The notes under the pieces were generated by a model. It did no database searches. It had not been told where the DNA came from and saw only the letters and a list, made by a program, of their open reading frames with translations. A DNA stretch of 39,342 bases from positions 1-39,342 of IMG/VR virus record IMGVR_UViG_3300048918_000187. One strand, 5' to 3'. The stretch comes from a virus. Shown in pieces: positions 1-5,782 of this stretch (the stretch's first letter is position 1; every line of letters starts with the position of its first letter). The translations under genes were made by a program, and so were the position numbers.

Positions 1-80
1 GTCGCTCGGCAAATTAGCGGACAACATTTTTGCACCCCCGCCGCTAATTACCATACTCCCCGCCTTGAATCGTTTAGTAA
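1..80. other. Left genome end, candidate cos-proximal region
   Basis: Non-coding stretch between the window end and the stop of the HNH gene. It contains a perfect 9-bp inverted repeat, AATTAGCGG at 12-20 and CCGCTAATT at 41-49, around a 20-nt loop. In lambdoid and HK97-type phages the cohesive end lies between the HNH/lysis side and the small terminase gene, which would be this junction if the molecule circularises. The role as a terminase-binding or cos element is inferred from position only. No T-run follows the stem, so an intrinsic terminator is unlikely. Confidence 0.4.
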
Positions 81-446
81 TTACTGATCGGTCGGCTCGA
101 TCGCGAGCGACATCTGATCGGGGTTTCGGTAATTGCCGAAGCCGCCGTCCTCGGTCGCTGTCTTGAACGAGTGGCATGCGTGGCACAGCGACTGCCAGTT
201 GCTTGGGTCCCAAAACCGCACCATGTCGCCCTTGTGCGGCACGATATGGTCCAGATCCGTCGCAGCCTTGACGATGCCCAACACCTGGCAGCGCACGCAC
301 AACGGATGCGACTTCAGCCAACCGTCACGCACCTTTCGCCATCGCGCACCGTAGCCACGCTGGTGCGAGTTGCCGCGCATGCGGTCGTACTGCTTGGTCT
401 CACGCGGCCGTATGGGTGGCCGGTGCGTCCGTGTCTTGATCGGCAT
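81..446 (-). CDS. HNH endonuclease (HK97 gp74-like)
   Basis: A 121-aa HNH nuclease. Two CxxC-type zinc knuckles (CVRC near residue 50 and CHAC near residue 89) flank the DLDHIVPH core with its catalytic His, followed by a WDPSNWQSLC segment, as in phage HNH proteins encoded beside terminase genes. In HK97-like phages such proteins stimulate terminase cleavage at cos, and here the gene would lie next to TerS once the window ends are joined. The N-terminal 40 residues are basic. The start overlaps the 3' end of the upstream 70-aa ORF by 47 nt. This is the last gene before the left end. Confidence 0.88.
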   Translation of the reverse strand: MPIKTRTHRPPIRPRETKQYDRMRGNSHQRGYGARWRKVRDGWLKSHPLCVRCQVLGIVKAATDLDHIVPHKGDMVRFWDPSNWQSLCHACHSFKTATEDGGFGNYRNPDQMSLAIEPTDQ

Positions 447-612
447 TGCGTAACGCCTTCAGTCGATTGACCATCATCGAGGCATAGCGATGCTGGCCTA
501 AGTAAACCTGCCGCTGCTTGTCCTGACACGACGTGCGGTACTGCATCGCCGTGCGCAGGTAATTGGCGGCGTCCGTCTCGCATTGCTGTATCAGCTCATC
601 AAGCGTGCTCAT
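400..612 (-). CDS. Small hypothetical protein, 70 aa
   Basis: A 70-aa soluble, mainly helical-looking protein beginning MSTLDELIQQCETDA. I do not recognise a family. It overlaps the zinc-binding ORF upstream by 14 nt and the HNH gene downstream by 47 nt, so it is translated within the lysis/HNH run. A charged-polar helix spans roughly residues 1-55 and a Thr/Ala-rich tail follows. The position between the spanins and HNH suggests a packaging or lysis accessory, but nothing in the sequence shows that. Confidence 0.6.
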   Translation of the reverse strand: MSTLDELIQQCETDAANYLRTAMQYRTSCQDKQRQVYLGQHRYASMMVNRLKALRNADQDTDAPATHTAA

Positions 613-952
613 GAGCCTTTACCCAGTCGGGATTGGCAGCGCGCCAGTCCGCCCAACTTTCATCCGTGAGTTTCCAGTCAATCCATTCCTGCAAATCGGG
701 CGTCGGTTCGTACGGCTGTTTGCCGTAGCAGCATCGTATGCATAGTTGCACGTTGTCGCGCTTGTCGCCTGCGTAATGCATGTGCTCGGCGCAAAAGAAC
801 AGACCACATCCATGCTCGCCGCCGTACACGTCACCACCGCAAACGTAACTCAGGCCGCGATCAATCTTGGCGGTGCAGCCTGGGTGATCGCAAAGCGACG
901 GAACGCCATAGCCAACATCGCGGCCTTCGTGATCGCCTACTGCCCAGCTCAT
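599..952 (-). CDS. Zinc-binding (Cys/His-rich) protein, 117 aa
   Basis: A 117-aa protein with clustered Cys/His ligands: CDHPGC near residue 21, CGGDVYGGEHGCG near 38, FFCAEHMHY near 53 and CIRCC near 71, followed by an acidic, Trp-rich tail. The spacing looks like a RING/treble-clef type double zinc site, a pattern I know from small phage proteins of unknown role. Its start codon overlaps the stop of the outer spanin (ATGA), so translation is probably coupled. The partner or substrate is unknown. Confidence 0.65.
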   Translation of the reverse strand: MSWAVGDHEGRDVGYGVPSLCDHPGCTAKIDRGLSYVCGGDVYGGEHGCGLFFCAEHMHYAGDKRDNVQLCIRCCYGKQPYEPTPDLQEWIDWKLTDESWADWRAANPDWVKAHEHA

Positions 953-1224
953 GGCGTGCCGCGTTGCGACTTGATCGCCGCTTTGTCGATGTTGCAGTTC
1001 ACCAACGATTCGCGCCGTTCTTCCGCCACGCGCACGCGCTCGGCCACGCTGCGATCGGCCGGCTCACTGATCGGGCACGGTTGCACGAGTGAATCATCGA
1101 TCGGCACATACTTAGTCACGGTCACGGTGACGGTTTGCGGAAGCGGGCATTGCGTTTGCTGCGTCGCGCATGCGCTCAATGCGATGCAGGCGGCGACAAT
1201 GAGGGTTCGTCCAATGCGGGACAT
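949..1224 (-). CDS. Outer-membrane spanin lipoprotein (Rz1-like)
   Basis: A 91-aa lipoprotein. The start at 1224 (MSRIGRTL) was chosen over the upstream in-frame codon because a basic n-region, a hydrophobic helix and an LSAC lipobox (Cys18) follow directly, and because GAGG lies about 9 nt upstream. Lipidation at that Cys would anchor it in the inner leaflet of the outer membrane. The mature part is polar and charged. The gene starts inside the 3' end of the inner-spanin gene (49-nt overlap, different frame), the usual partly embedded Rz/Rz1 layout. Together the pair would disrupt the outer membrane at the last step of lysis. Confidence 0.8.
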   Translation of the reverse strand: MSRIGRTLIVAACIALSACATQQTQCPLPQTVTVTVTKYVPIDDSLVQPCPISEPADRSVAERVRVAEERRESLVNCNIDKAAIKSQRGTP

Positions 1225-1586
1225 AGCATGAGCCTCGTGACGGATGAACAAGCGGGCGTTTTGTTGGCGGCGGCAAACTGCTTGGCGTAACTGGCCGCCG
1301 TGGTTGCGGTGATCTGCTTTTGTTTCTCAGCTTCATCAAGCGCCGCTTGCGCCATATCGTGTTGCACTTTGGCGTCGGCGATGGCTTTTGCACTGGCCGC
1401 ATTGGCGGCATTGAGCGCCGTGGCAGCAGCGCCGATCTGCTGATTGAGCGCGGCCACTTCCGCATCACGCGAATGCACGCCGTCGTTGTACCAGCGATTG
1501 TGCAGCCAGAAACCGGCGCCAACGATTGCGGCCAAAACCAAGCCATACCCAACAACGCGCACCCAAAGCGATGAGATATTAAACAT
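1176..1586 (-). CDS. Inner-membrane spanin (Rz-like)
   Basis: A 136-aa protein with one N-terminal transmembrane helix (about residues 8-28, VRVVGYGLVLAAIVGAGFW), followed by a long Ala/Gln-rich coiled coil (about 40-110) and a short C-terminal segment with two Cys (ACSSVTRLMLC). This is the architecture of inner spanins, which span the periplasm and bind the Rz1-type lipoprotein encoded in the overlapping frame. The start overlaps the stop of the preceding gene (ATGA). The last 49 nt are shared with the outer-spanin gene. Confidence 0.8.
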   Translation of the reverse strand: MFNISSLWVRVVGYGLVLAAIVGAGFWLHNRWYNDGVHSRDAEVAALNQQIGAAATALNAANAASAKAIADAKVQHDMAQAALDEAEKQKQITATTAASYAKQFAAANKTPACSSVTRLMLCPALDEPSLSPPASH

Positions 1587-1795
1587 CAGCGTTTCTCCAA
1601 CGCGCGTAAGCGCGACTCAGTGCAACGCTCGAGCAAATCCTCGTAGCGGTTGCGTTGCTGTTGAAACGATTGCGCCTCGCTGCGCGTGACGGCGTTGGCC
1701 TCGCTGACTTGATGCGAGGCGTAAACGCCGCCGCCGCCGCACGCGGCAAGTAGCGCAAGCACCCAACCCGGCGCCGCTTTACCCAGGTGCATCAT
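1586..1795 (-). CDS. Small single-TM protein of the lysis cassette
   Basis: A 69-aa ORF. The start at 1795 (MMHLGKAAPGW) was preferred over upstream in-frame codons because it sits 17 nt inside the end of the preceding gene and leads directly into a hydrophobic segment (GWVLALLAACGGGGVYASH, residues 10-28). A charged coiled-coil-like helix rich in Gln, Arg and Glu follows. With one membrane span and a place between a two-span holin candidate and the inner spanin, it could be an antiholin, a second holin or a duplicated spanin-like stalk. The sequence cannot decide. Confidence 0.6.
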   Translation of the reverse strand: MMHLGKAAPGWVLALLAACGGGGVYASHQVSEANAVTRSEAQSFQQQRNRYEDLLERCTESRLRALEKR

Positions 1796-2087
1796 GTCCG
1801 TCGCCGGAGTTGGGTTGAGGGCTGGGCGTGGCATTGGCGATGATTTCCGTTTTACGGTCGCTGTCAGAGGATCGGCCATAGAAAAACCCCACGATGATGC
1901 CAAGCGATGCGCTGTGCCATGCGGTGAGAATCGTGCCCAGCAAAACGTTGTCAACCTTTTCAGGCACGCCGCGTCCCAGCATGGTAATCAGTACGAAACC
2001 GTCAATGGCAAAGGTCATGGCCACGATGGCAACCGCCAGATAGCCGATGAATTCCGCTTTACGGACGGGATCGATTTGCAACGTCAT
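1779..2087 (-). CDS. Candidate holin, two transmembrane segments
   Basis: A 102-aa membrane protein with two hydrophobic helices (about residues 12-37 and 48-69), a short polar N-terminus and a hydrophilic, Ser/Asp/Pro-rich C-terminal tail. The topology and length fit two-span holins, which open the inner membrane and release the endolysin. The call rests on topology and on a place between endolysin and spanins, not on a family match I can name. The ATG overlaps the upstream stop (ATGA), indicating translational coupling. Confidence 0.55.
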   Translation of the reverse strand: MTLQIDPVRKAEFIGYLAVAIVAMTFAIDGFVLITMLGRGVPEKVDNVLLGTILTAWHSASLGIIVGFFYGRSSDSDRKTEIIANATPSPQPNSGDGHDAPG

Positions 2088-2416
2088 GACACGATGTCAT
2101 GCACTTGCTCGATCGCCCAGGAATACAGCTCGTGGTCAATGATAGCCACGCGGTTCAGTCGTTTGCCGTTGACGATTTTGACGGTCGATTGCGTGGATTG
2201 TTTGAGCGCCAGAATGACAAAACCCGCGCGCTGCACGATCGGGTTGCCTTCCTCGATCAAGTCGAAAACCCGCAACGTCTGCTGACGCAGCGTTGTGAGC
2301 ATGTCGGCCGTGGGTTTGCCTTTATGGTTGTCGATGACGTGCAGAATGCCGCGCAGCGTCGCGTACGCTGGATGCTCCTTCACGCGACGCTTAGCGCCTG
2401 TTTTGCTCTCTGCCAT
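2084..2416 (-). CDS. Hypothetical protein of the lysis cassette, 110 aa
   Basis: A 110-aa soluble protein with a basic N-terminus (MAESKTGAKRRVKEHP) and a helical body. I recognise no family. It starts 37 nt before the end of the endolysin gene in another frame and ends in an ATGA overlap with the candidate holin, so it belongs to the same transcript. The Shine-Dalgarno sequence is poor, suggesting translational coupling to the endolysin. No membrane span or signal peptide is seen. A regulator of lysis timing is possible but unsupported. Confidence 0.6.
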   Translation of the reverse strand: MAESKTGAKRRVKEHPAYATLRGILHVIDNHKGKPTADMLTTLRQQTLRVFDLIEEGNPIVQRAGFVILALKQSTQSTVKIVNGKRLNRVAIIDHELYSWAIEQVHDIVS

Positions 2417-2916
2417 CGCGACACCCGGTCCGCCTGCCCGTTGAGTCCGCCATTGATGCGGCGCGTAAGCGCTTCAAATTGGCCCGAGTCGGCCAGCGCG
2501 TTGAGGTGATTCTTGTCCCAAAACCAGCCAGCCGTCAATGCGGCCCAGTCATCGCGTTCCAGCAACTCCGGCTGATTGAGGAAATCAGCGCAAAAATAAC
2601 TGGCCGCCGCCGCGTAGTTGGATCGGCCGGTCACCTGCAGCCAGCCGCGGCCCATGAACCGCTTGCCGTCGCCAGACTGCGTATTGCCCAGGTCTTTGCG
2701 GCCCTCGTAGCCGGCCTGCGCGGGCGTCGGTCCCCAAATCTCCCGGTTGTAGCGGAACGAGCCGCACTCATGCCCCACCTGCGCCAGGAACGCCGCTTGA
2801 CGCACCGTGCTCGACACGTCGAACCGTGACCACGCTTGCGTCAGGTGGTCGAGCACCTGCGCCGCTCGTGCTGGCGACAGATTGGGAACCGCGGCGATGA
2901 GTAGGGAGGCGTGCAT
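2380..2916 (-). CDS. Endolysin, GH19 chitinase-like muramidase
   Basis: A 178-aa glycoside hydrolase family 19 lysozyme-like endolysin that would cleave peptidoglycan glycan strands. Visible features are AQVGHECGSF (proposed catalytic Glu50), YEGRKDLGN (Glu71) and the GDGKRFMGRGWLQVTGRSNY block (about 82-101) typical of phage GH19 endolysins, then a C-terminal Trp-rich helix region. There is no signal peptide, so release would depend on the holin. ATG 2916 is chosen over an in-frame GTG at 2925. Neither has a convincing Shine-Dalgarno. It is the first gene of the leftward late run, next to the 2917-3195 regulatory region. Confidence 0.88.
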   Translation of the reverse strand: MHASLLIAAVPNLSPARAAQVLDHLTQAWSRFDVSSTVRQAAFLAQVGHECGSFRYNREIWGPTPAQAGYEGRKDLGNTQSGDGKRFMGRGWLQVTGRSNYAAAASYFCADFLNQPELLERDDWAALTAGWFWDKNHLNALADSGQFEALTRRINGGLNGQADRVSRWQRAKQALSVA

Positions 2917-3041
2917 GGTGATCACGGTACAAGACGCGGCGGCTACCCCGCAACCCCGAGACTACCCTTTGACTCAGGGGTCCGTGAGATTGGCTTAACC
3001 GTGCGGCTTTAGACCCTATCTACCCTTTACTCCCCTTACTT

Positions 3042-3070
3042 TTTAGAGATTCAGAGTCAGGGTATATAAT
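3042..3070 (+). promoter_or_regulatory. Candidate sigma70 promoter (rightward) P1
   Basis: TTTAGA at 3042-3047 (4 of 6 to the -35 consensus), a 17-nt spacer and a perfect TATAAT at 3065-3070. It would transcribe the 3196-3872 gene pair with a leader of about 120 nt. Sequence-based prediction only. Confidence 0.5.
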
Positions 3071-3078
3071 ACGATAGG

Positions 3079-3108
3079 TTGTATATGTACTGTTTCGTAT
3101 AGTAGAAT
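3079..3108 (+). promoter_or_regulatory. Candidate sigma70 promoter (rightward) P2
   Basis: TTGTAT at 3079-3084, an 18-nt spacer and TAGAAT at 3103-3108 (5 of 6 to the -10 consensus). It lies just downstream of P1 and points the same way. The two may act in tandem. Confidence 0.35.
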
Positions 3109-3195
3109 TCAGAGCCGGACGGCAGTTGATCCGGGGGTATCAGAATCGCTCTGTAACCGATTGATTTATATAAACCTAACGAAAGGGCCGTAAAT

Positions 3196-3582
3196 ATGAA
3201 ACGTAAAGAAGCGCACGCACTAAAATTGCAAAAATATGAAGCGGACCGTTCGTGTAAATATGGGCATCCACCGACGCGTTACACATCCACCGGCGGCTGC
3301 GTCGAATGCCAGCGATTGGCCGGCGGACAGTTCGCCAAGGGCTCGCAGCTCAAATCGAGCGAACGCGAAAAGACGTTCCGGGCCCACTGGCGCGATATGG
3401 AAGCGTTGGAGCATATCCTCGAAGCCCTGATGGCCGCGCGGGAGGCGATGCCGCCCGTTATGGTGCCTGCGCCTGGCGAGCCTTCGCTGCGCCTCGTGGC
3501 GCTTGATCCTGACCCGCTGCGCTGGACCGGCGCCAAAGAGGTACTGGAACAAGCTGAACGCCTCTTTGGACGAGCACCGTGA
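3196..3582 (+). CDS. Small protein with N-terminal zinc-finger-like motif, 128 aa
   Basis: A 128-aa protein. The N-terminal third carries C-K-Y-G-H (Cys20, His24) and GGCVEC (Cys35/Cys38), a CxxxH...CxxC pattern able to hold one zinc ion and common in small phage proteins. The remainder is a charged helix followed by a Pro-rich stretch. GAAAGGG sits about 8 nt before the ATG. It is the first gene of a two-gene rightward unit behind two promoter-like sites, opposite the presumed late promoter, so a regulatory role such as late activation is conceivable but not shown by any named domain. Confidence 0.7.
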   Translation: MKRKEAHALKLQKYEADRSCKYGHPPTRYTSTGGCVECQRLAGGQFAKGSQLKSSEREKTFRAHWRDMEALEHILEALMAAREAMPPVMVPAPGEPSLRLVALDPDPLRWTGAKEVLEQAERLFGRAP

Positions 3583-3872
3583 GCACGCTGCATATGCTGG
3601 GCCGAAAAGGCCGTCGTAAACGCGTGGTGCCAATCGTGGAGTTTGAGCTCGTCGTGCGCGGCCGCGTCATGTGCCTGTTCACCTGCTTGCGCAACGGCAA
3701 CGCCGTGAACGTGGTGGAGCGCTCAACTGGCATCGTCCTTGGACACTACGAAACCAAACCGACCCGCCATCCGTACCATGAGGCGCGCGAGGAAGCGTTC
3801 TGGATCTTACGCCACGTCAACAAAGCCGCCCTTTGGCGCTTCATCGATGCCCACAACAAAAACCCCGCCTAG
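3579..3872 (+). CDS. Hypothetical protein, 97 aa
   Basis: A 97-aa basic protein starting with GTG in a GTGA overlap with the preceding stop. An in-frame ATG five codons later is an alternative start. It has a basic N-terminus (MSTLHMLGRKGRRKR), a beta-rich middle and a C-terminal helix. No family is recognised. The last codons overlap the 5' arm of the hairpin at 3863-3878. Confidence 0.6.
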   Translation: MSTLHMLGRKGRRKRVVPIVEFELVVRGRVMCLFTCLRNGNAVNVVERSTGIVLGHYETKPTRHPYHEAREEAFWILRHVNKAALWRFIDAHNKNPA

Positions 3873-3878
3873 GCGGGG
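3863..3878 (-). terminator. Intrinsic terminator of the leftward early operon
   Basis: The perfect palindrome CCCCGCCTAGGCGGGG is followed, on the minus strand, directly by TTTTTGTTG, a textbook rho-independent terminator for transcription from the 4182-3925 gene. On the plus strand no T-run follows, so rightward termination would be weaker. Confidence 0.8.
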
Positions 3879-3924
3879 TGGATCGATCGAGAGGCACGCT
3901 CAGGGGTGAGGCGTGATGGTTAGG

Positions 3925-4182
3925 CTAATCGGTGGCGGTCGCTTTGGCAATAGCGCGGCGCGCGGCGAGGTATTCCCCATACTCACGCTCGGGCCGATCA
4001 ACTAAAGGCCGCAAGGCTTGCACTAGCCCCTGCGTAGTGAACGAATCGCGAACCACTTGCTTAATCCATTTTCTGGTTTCGCTCCCGCATTTCTCCGGCG
4101 GGTTCATGCCGTCCGCACTCATCGCATTATGAAGCTCTGTCCAAGCTACGGTGCATGCCAACCCAAATGCTTTATCAGTCAT
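3925..4182 (-). CDS. Hypothetical protein, 85 aa
   Basis: An 85-aa soluble, helix-rich protein and the last gene of the leftward early run. It has a strong Shine-Dalgarno (AAGGAG, about 8 nt before ATG). I recognise no family. Two Cys (positions 10 and 32) are too few for a zinc site. It overlaps the preceding gene by 8 nt and is followed 47 nt on by the terminator hairpin. Confidence 0.65.
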   Translation of the reverse strand: MTDKAFGLACTVAWTELHNAMSADGMNPPEKCGSETRKWIKQVVRDSFTTQGLVQALRPLVDRPEREYGEYLAARRAIAKATATD

Positions 4183-4360
4183 CTTTCGCTCTCCTTTGTC
4201 TCGGCTTACTCGCCTCTTTACAAGCCTTCCGCTGCGCCCGCTCCACCTCCGCCACAGCGCCTATGAGCCGCGTGCGGCCGGTGTCCTGCGCACACACGTG
4301 CGCGGCGCGGAGCGCGATGCTCACGCGGGATAAGGCTAGAGTGAGTGCGTCGTTACTCAT
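4175..4360 (-). CDS. Hypothetical small protein, 61 aa
   Basis: A 61-aa protein. The start at 4360 (MSNDALTLAL) is preferred because GGGAGAGG lies just upstream and the ATG overlaps the end of the previous gene (ATGAGTAA). It has an amphipathic helix at the N-terminus and a strongly basic C-terminus (RKACKEASKPRQRRAKDD) that could bind nucleic acid. No known family. Confidence 0.55.
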   Translation of the reverse strand: MSNDALTLALSRVSIALRAAHVCAQDTGRTRLIGAVAEVERAQRKACKEASKPRQRRAKDD

Positions 4361-4532
4361 CCACCTCTCCCGCCTTGGCGTTGCTGCGGGTGTAGAGGGG
4401 AATAGGTTGCTCATCGTCAGAGCAATATTCAGCAGCCTCAGATTCAGACACGAACAACATTGGTGTTTCGTGGTGCGTCATCCACGCCACAGCCTCACTC
4501 TCCGGCGCTGACTCTTGGGCGCGGGTGTTCAT
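4353..4532 (-). CDS. Small acidic phage protein with EAVAWM...PLYT motif, 59 aa
   Basis: A 59-aa ORF beginning ATG-AAC-ACC immediately after the stop of the upstream 35-codon ORF. It contains SEAVAWM near residue 12 and PIPLYTRS near residue 43, the two hallmark blocks of a large group of short phage proteins of unknown function (pattern: P-V-A-W-M ... P-L-Y-T). It is acidic and predicted soluble. Its stop overlaps the start of the next gene. The motif pair makes a real gene likely despite the small size. Confidence 0.65.
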   Translation of the reverse strand: MNTRAQESAPESEAVAWMTHHETPMLFVSESEAAEYCSDDEQPIPLYTRSNAKAGEVDE

Positions 4533-4640
4533 TCATTTGCATGCAGCTTCCCAACCCTGCCGGGCTTGCGCCTGAGACAGGTCACGAGTCTCAAACCAAT
4601 ACCACTCAAGGAAAGCCTCCCGCATCGTCTCGTCATTCAC
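4533..4640 (-). CDS. Very small phage protein, 35 aa
   Basis: A 35-codon ORF starting at a GTG (4640) with AGAAGGG about 5 nt upstream. It overlaps the stop of the preceding gene by 8 nt and abuts the next start. The peptide (FLEWYWFETRD...QGWEAACK) resembles the short W-rich segment (F-x-x-W ... A-x-x-G-W-x-A-A) often seen in small early phage proteins. Too short for a functional call. Confidence 0.45.
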   Translation of the reverse strand: MNDETMREAFLEWYWFETRDLSQAQARQGWEAACK

Positions 4641-4983
4641 ATCCCTTCTCCGTGGTTGGGTGGTGAGGGGCGGCGGATAGCATGGCGTACCATCTAGCGT
4701 GACCGCGCTTAATCTTTGTCCGTTCGTACGCCATGAATCCCGCATCTAGCATTTCGACGGTCGGTTCACACGGCACAAGCTTCCACCCATCAGGCACAGC
4801 CACCGTCTCGCCAAGCGTATGGGCGAAAGATTCGAGGGCGGCTCGCATCAAACGTCGAAGCTCATCGGCGTTGTCCCATGACAACCAGTCCCATTCTTCG
4901 TAATCAAGATCGCCATCGTTTTGAAGTTGAACCCAAACGTTTACCGCTTCGTCAACGGACTCATCCGTCACTGCGTACTTCAT
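4633..4983 (-). CDS. Hypothetical early protein with VPDGWKLVP motif, 116 aa
   Basis: A 116-aa acidic protein. Residues about 62-105 contain VPDGWKLVPCEPT, then MLDAG and YAMLSAAP, an arrangement widespread in small phage ORFs (VPxGWxLVPxEPTxEML...W..ML.AAP) with no assigned function. The N-terminal half is Trp/Asp-rich (DYEEWDWLSWDN). The start overlaps the upstream stop (ATGA). Confidence 0.7.
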   Translation of the reverse strand: MKYAVTDESVDEAVNVWVQLQNDGDLDYEEWDWLSWDNADELRRLMRAALESFAHTLGETVAVPDGWKLVPCEPTVEMLDAGFMAYERTKIKRGHARWYAMLSAAPHHPTTEKGCE

Positions 4984-5177
4984 TCACTTTCTCCGATGGT
5001 TAGGCGGTGGGGTGGGTTAGCTTCCGCGTAAGGCAAATCACTCTCGCAAGCGATGGATGCCAATACCTCATCGATAGAACCGGTGGAATGCGGCCAGCAT
5101 CGGACAGAATTAAGGCGCAAGCAGCACTTATTAGGACAACCAGGGACAATGCAATCCGGCCAGTTTTCAAGTTCCAC
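4980..5177 (-). CDS. Cys-rich hypothetical protein, 65 aa
   Basis: A 65-aa ORF with a GTG start at 5177, chosen because AGGAGG lies just upstream, a near-perfect Shine-Dalgarno. The N-terminal half has CIVPGCPNKCC and RCWPH, five Cys and one His in 24 residues, suggesting one zinc ion. It ends in an ATGA overlap with the next gene. Function unknown. Confidence 0.6.
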   Translation of the reverse strand: MELENWPDCIVPGCPNKCCLRLNSVRCWPHSTGSIDEVLASIACESDLPYAEANPPHRLTIGESE

Positions 5178-5197
5178 ACATCCTCCTAGAACTCGGG

Positions 5198-5365
5198 TTA
5201 GGGTTGACCTTCCAGCAGGCGTACATAGCGCTCAAACTCTTTCCGTTCGATTCGCTGCCCGTAATAGAACATCACGCCGCTAGTAAGCTCTTTCGGCCAA
5301 AGCCCTTCGTATACTTCGATGGCCTTTATTACGGCCTCTTCGTGCTCATCCCACGTCAGCTGCAT
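5198..5365 (-). CDS. Small hypothetical protein, 55 aa
   Basis: A 55-codon ORF that fills what would otherwise be a gap. ATG at 5365 has GGGAGG about 9 nt upstream and overlaps nothing but the -4 spacing from the upstream stop. The sequence (MQLTWDEHEEAVIKAIEVYE...) is acidic and then basic, with likely two helices. No family is recognised. The good ribosome-binding site and gap-free packing support translation. Confidence 0.55.
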   Translation of the reverse strand: MQLTWDEHEEAVIKAIEVYEGLWPKELTSGVMFYYGQRIERKEFERYVRLLEGQP

Positions 5366-5368
5366 GTC

Positions 5369-5725
5369 TCACTCCCTCCCACCGATGGCGGCCTGGATAG
5401 CGGCTTTGGCATCGTAAAAGCTGATGTGAACCCCTCGCTTACCTAGGGCAAGAACAAGGGCTTCCGACGCGTCCAACAATTCATCCACACGCATCGCGGA
5501 TTGTGCGGCTAGGTGGGCGTGCAGTTCGCTTGCGAATCGGTGGATACGGTCACGGTCGAATTCCGTAACAGGCTGCGTCTTGTCGCAAGTGACGTCTTTA
5601 ATCCACGTAACGCGATGGAGCATTGTTTCAAGCGTCATCCCATCACCCTTCGTCACGTCGGTCATGTCAGCTTCGCATTCGATGCAACGTGCCCGCAGTT
5701 CCTTTCCATGCGTACAGGTGCTCAT
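5369..5725 (-). CDS. Hypothetical early protein with N-terminal Cys motif, 118 aa
   Basis: A 118-aa protein with CTHGKELRARCIEC at residues 4-17, a likely single zinc knuckle (CxxG...CxxC) seen in many small phage proteins. The rest is helical and charged, with no recognised domain. GGGAG lies about 8 nt before ATG. It is the first gene downstream of the operator/promoter module at 5752-5782 and so probably heads the transcript that runs to the 3863-3878 terminator. Confidence 0.65.
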   Translation of the reverse strand: MSTCTHGKELRARCIECEADMTDVTKGDGMTLETMLHRVTWIKDVTCDKTQPVTEFDRDRIHRFASELHAHLAAQSAMRVDELLDASEALVLALGKRGVHISFYDAKAAIQAAIGGRE

Positions 5726-5751
5726 ATCAGTCTCCCTGAGTGGTGCGGCTA

Positions 5752-5782
5752 ACCCTACCCCTTATTGACCGTTCCGTCAATA
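5752..5782 (-). promoter_or_regulatory. Operator-promoter module, copy 3 (TATTGAC-N6-GTCAATA)
   Basis: The palindrome with arms TATTGAC at 5763-5769 and GTCAATA at 5776-5782 has perfect 7-bp arms and a 6-nt centre. Read leftward, TTGACG at 5780-5775 could be a -35, followed by a 17-nt spacer and TAGGGT at 5757-5752 as -10. The element lies at the very end of the primase gene, 37 nt upstream of the gene starting at 5725. Of 34 aligned positions 27 match the module at 11940-11972. Confidence 0.7.

Larger units (their letters stand above)
2917..3195. promoter_or_regulatory. Divergent control region (putative late promoter leftward, early promoters rightward)
   Basis: About 280 nt without an ORF between the leftward endolysin and a rightward small gene. 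The 3040-3110 part is AT-rich, unlike its surroundings, and holds two rightward sigma70-like promoters. The endolysin-proximal part carries a near-direct repeat: CTACCCTTTGACTC at 2962-2975 and CTACCCTTTACTCC at 3020-3033, start-to-start 58 nt apart. By lambda-like gene order the late promoter for lysis, packaging and virion genes should fire leftward from here. I found no leftward sigma70 consensus better than a lone TATTAT box on the minus strand near 3064-3071, so late firing may need an activator. Confidence 0.6.

Noticed and set aside
2969-2984. TTGACTCAGGGGTCCG as a fifth operator at the late promoter
   Set aside because: It matches 8 of 10 fixed positions. About 16 such matches are expected by chance in 39 kb, so the site carries no statistical weight, although its position is tempting.
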